A stretch of 64,000 bases of DNA from Limosilactobacillus reuteri (GTDB lineage: Bacteria; Bacillota; Bacilli; Lactobacillales; Lactobacillaceae), in the NCBI RefSeq assembly GCF_003072625.1, contig NZ_CP027805.1, positions 1,449,501-1,513,500 on the forward strand, in the 5' to 3' direction. The position numbers and the translations under genes are program-made. Positions within the stretch are counted from its first letter, which is position 1, and every line of letters begins with the position of its first letter. Of the stretch, positions 62,650-64,000 are shown piece by piece. The notes beneath the pieces are model-generated. The model saw only the letters and a program-made list of their open reading frames with translations, searched no databases and was not told where the DNA came from.

Positions 62650-63245
62650 TAGAAGAAAAGTGGCAATTTGCTAATGGACGTAATTTCTGTAATAGCTTAG
62701 TAAAAAGCTTCTGTAGTGTTTTGGAACAGAATGGTTGCTATGCGGGGCTGTATATTTCACGATCACCACTGCAAAACTATATCTCGCCCGCTGTTGCTCA
62801 GCGGTATGCCATCTGGGTCGCCGAATATGGATCGCGTTGTAACTATGGTGGCAACTATGGAATCTGGCAACATTCCTCTACTGGTTCTGTTCCAGGTGTC
62901 AGTGGTAACTGCGACCTAGATTATGCCTACATTGACTATGCAGCAGTAATTAACAAAAAGCAGCCAGCCACCAGAAAGAATTCTGATCAGCTGGCTGCAG
63001 AAGTATTGAATGGACAATGGGGTAATGGTGTCGATCGTCAAAAAAGGTTATCCGCTGCCGGTTATGACTATGCGGTGGTCCAAGAAAAAGTTAACCGTCT
63101 ATTGAACCATAAGTCAGTCGACCAAATTGCACGCGAAGTTATCCGTGGTTCCTGGGAAAATGGTAATGAGCGAATCAACCGCTTGAAACAAGCTGGCTAT
63201 GACCCCACCCAAATTCAACAACGTGTTAATCAATTACTCTGATTT

Positions 63246-63280
63246 ATGCCTGTGGACTATGGTCTGCAGGCTTTTTTCTT
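63246..63280 (+). terminator. Terminator after the lysin gene
   Basis: GCCTGTGGAC-TAT-GGTCTGCAGGC forms a stem with one mismatch, followed by TTTTTTCTTTTG. Confidence 0.8.
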
Positions 63281-63334
63281 TTGCCATGGTTTACTTTTCC
63301 GCTTGTTCTGGCTTATCAGTGGAGGTAATTAAAC

Positions 63335-63568
63335 ATGGTAAAGAAAGTACAACCAGTGACCCATCAACCACTAATAGCAACAAGTGAGCATATCAATTCA
63401 GAGCAATTATTGAATGATTTGCACTATCAACAATCAAAACAAATCATACAGAATATGCTTAATAAAGGCTTAATCTCGCTCACCGAATTTAAGGACATTG
63501 ATGCCTTAAACAAGCAGTCATTTCCACCATTATTAGGGCCCGGAAACGTTGATACATCAAAGTTCTAG
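63335..63568 (+). CDS. Small SHOCT-like protein next to the recombinase
   Basis: A 77-residue protein. NDLHYQQSKQIIQNMLNKGLISLTEFKDIDALNKQSFPPLLG resembles the short SHOCT-like helix pair (an 'L-x-x-G-x-I-T-x-x-E-F' pattern). Small proteins of this kind often sit before large serine recombinase genes in prophages and integrative elements. The function is unknown; an accessory role in recombination is a guess. ATG 63335 has GTGGAGG upstream. Confidence 0.6.
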   Translation: MVKKVQPVTHQPLIATSEHINSEQLLNDLHYQQSKQIIQNMLNKGLISLTEFKDIDALNKQSFPPLLGPGNVDTSKF

Positions 63569-63603
63569 AGCTAACATACCACACTGACGAAAGGAGGGTT
63601 GTC

Positions 63604-64000
63604 ATGTCAACCATTACTAAAATCCAAAGCTACCACCGCGATGTCAAGCATCTCCGTGTAGCGGCCTATTGCAGAGTTTCAACTGACAACATTGAACAAC
63701 TGGAAAGTCTTGAAAACCAACGTATTCATTACCAAGAATACATCAGTAATCATTCAGACTGGCAATTAGCTAAGGTCTATTACGATGAAGGAATCTCAGG
63801 CACCCAACTAACGAAGCGTGATGCTTTAAAAGAACTACTGGCAGATTGTCATAATCATCGAATTGACCTCGTGGTTACAAAGTCAATCAGCCGCTTATCC
63901 CGAAACACAACCGACTGTCTACAAATCGTTCGAGAACTGCAGCAGTTGAACATCCCAATTATCTTTGAGAAAGAGCACATCAATACTGGAGCAATGACTA
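63604..64000 (+). CDS. Large serine recombinase (partial)
   Basis: The first 132 residues of a serine recombinase run off the right edge. The N-terminal catalytic domain has RVAAYCRVSTDNIEQLESLENQ, with the active serine in CRVST, then YYDEGISGTQLTKRDALKELLADC and LVVTKSISRLSRNTTDCLQIVREL. The missing rest should hold the DNA-binding recombinase domain and zinc ribbon. In this phage family such recombinases, often two or three in a row, act as integrase. GAAAGGAGGGTTGTC stands before ATG 63604. Confidence 0.92.
   Translation, partial: MSTITKIQSYHRDVKHLRVAAYCRVSTDNIEQLESLENQRIHYQEYISNHSDWQLAKVYYDEGISGTQLTKRDALKELLADCHNHRIDLVVTKSISRLSRNTTDCLQIVRELQQLNIPIIFEKEHINTGAMT

Larger units (their letters stand above)
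61509..63242 (+). pseudogene. GH25 muramidase endolysin, interrupted by an IS
   Basis: The N-terminal part (61509-61796) is MIPGIDISEWQGHVDFNAVKASGVKFVLIRAGYGRS and on to NRHFDYPIYFDL, a GH25 lysozyme-type start with the catalytic Asp/Glu region. The rest continues at 62650 with EEKWQFANGRNFCNSLVKSF and VSGNCDLDYAYIDYAA. Two C-terminal CW_7/Cpl-7-type repeats follow: SDQLAAEVLNGQWGNGVDRQKRLSAAGYDYAVVQ and a second from 63117. These bind muropeptides. The IS5-like element and a TA duplication interrupt the gene after FDL. Without it the reading frame is open. Confidence 0.92.

Noticed and set aside
1-64000. CRISPR array or cas genes
   Set aside because: No regularly spaced direct repeats of 24-40 bases and no cas-like proteins were seen.
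1-64000. Toxin-antitoxin or abortive-infection pair
   Set aside because: The small ORFs near mobile elements (DUF1659/DUF2922, 38625, 63335) have no toxin or antitoxin features that I can recognise.

Overview
The window looks like chromosome of a low-GC Lactobacillaceae bacterium, most likely Limosilactobacillus reuteri or a close relative. This rests on gene families and gene order (glf-type exopolysaccharide cluster, recX, DUF1659/DUF2922 pair, arcD-arcT remnant, gshA, serine-recombinase prophage); no database search was possible. The left half is mostly conserved chromosome. The right half is a mosaic of insertion sequences, broken genes and a damaged phage-type element.

Region 1 (1-8493, all minus) is an exopolysaccharide/cell-wall glycan cluster: a DUF4422 protein, a GT2 dolichol-phosphate-type glycosyltransferase, a priming sugar-phosphate transferase, a Wzy-like polymerase, a Wzz-like chain-length protein, UDP-galactopyranose mutase, a Wzx-like flippase, an acyltransferase and the start of a galactofuranosyltransferase-like gene. 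It would make a galactofuranose-containing polymer by the Wzx/Wzy route. Region 2 (8571-29240) is mainly housekeeping: recX, DUF1659-DUF2922, yihY, a YjeM-like permease, map, flavodoxin-gtrA, wecB, tRNA-Arg(CCU), a DEAD-box helicase, an oxidoreductase, a LOG protein, a hydroxyacid dehydrogenase, gshA, DUF3114-like and GNAT genes. Three genes here are clearly broken: arcD, arcT and a Bax-inhibitor-like gene. A group II intron sits between gtrA and wecB, exactly after the wecB terminator.

Region 3 (29253-44203) is a decay zone. It holds an MFS transporter stub, an IS30-family element split by an IS3-family element (both with target duplications), a second IS30 copy, a LytTR/DUF3021 remnant, a disulfide reductase, an ammonium transporter, an Rpn-like nuclease fragment, a cell-surface protein, an ATPase cut by a second, frameshifted IS3-type element, a RibD-like/GNAT fusion and a broken pRiA4b ORF-3-like gene. 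A partial copy of the first IS3 element ends where the phage genes begin.

Region 4 (44204-64000, all plus) is a phage-type element. It has replication genes (DUF2800, DUF2815, family A DNA polymerase, P4/D5 primase-helicase, VRR-NUC nuclease, SNF2 helicase), then a packaging/head module (HNH, P27 TerS, ParB-methyltransferase, TerL, portal, ClpP-like protease, HK97 capsid, gp6 connector, head-closure protein), then holin, GH25 lysin, a small protein and a serine recombinase. No tail genes lie between head closure and holin: the closure reading frame overlaps the holin start. This matches either a capsid-coding, tail-less satellite or a prophage that lost its tail module. At least six of its genes are damaged (5' truncation, internal deletion, three frameshifts, IS insertion), so this copy is probably not mobile on its own.
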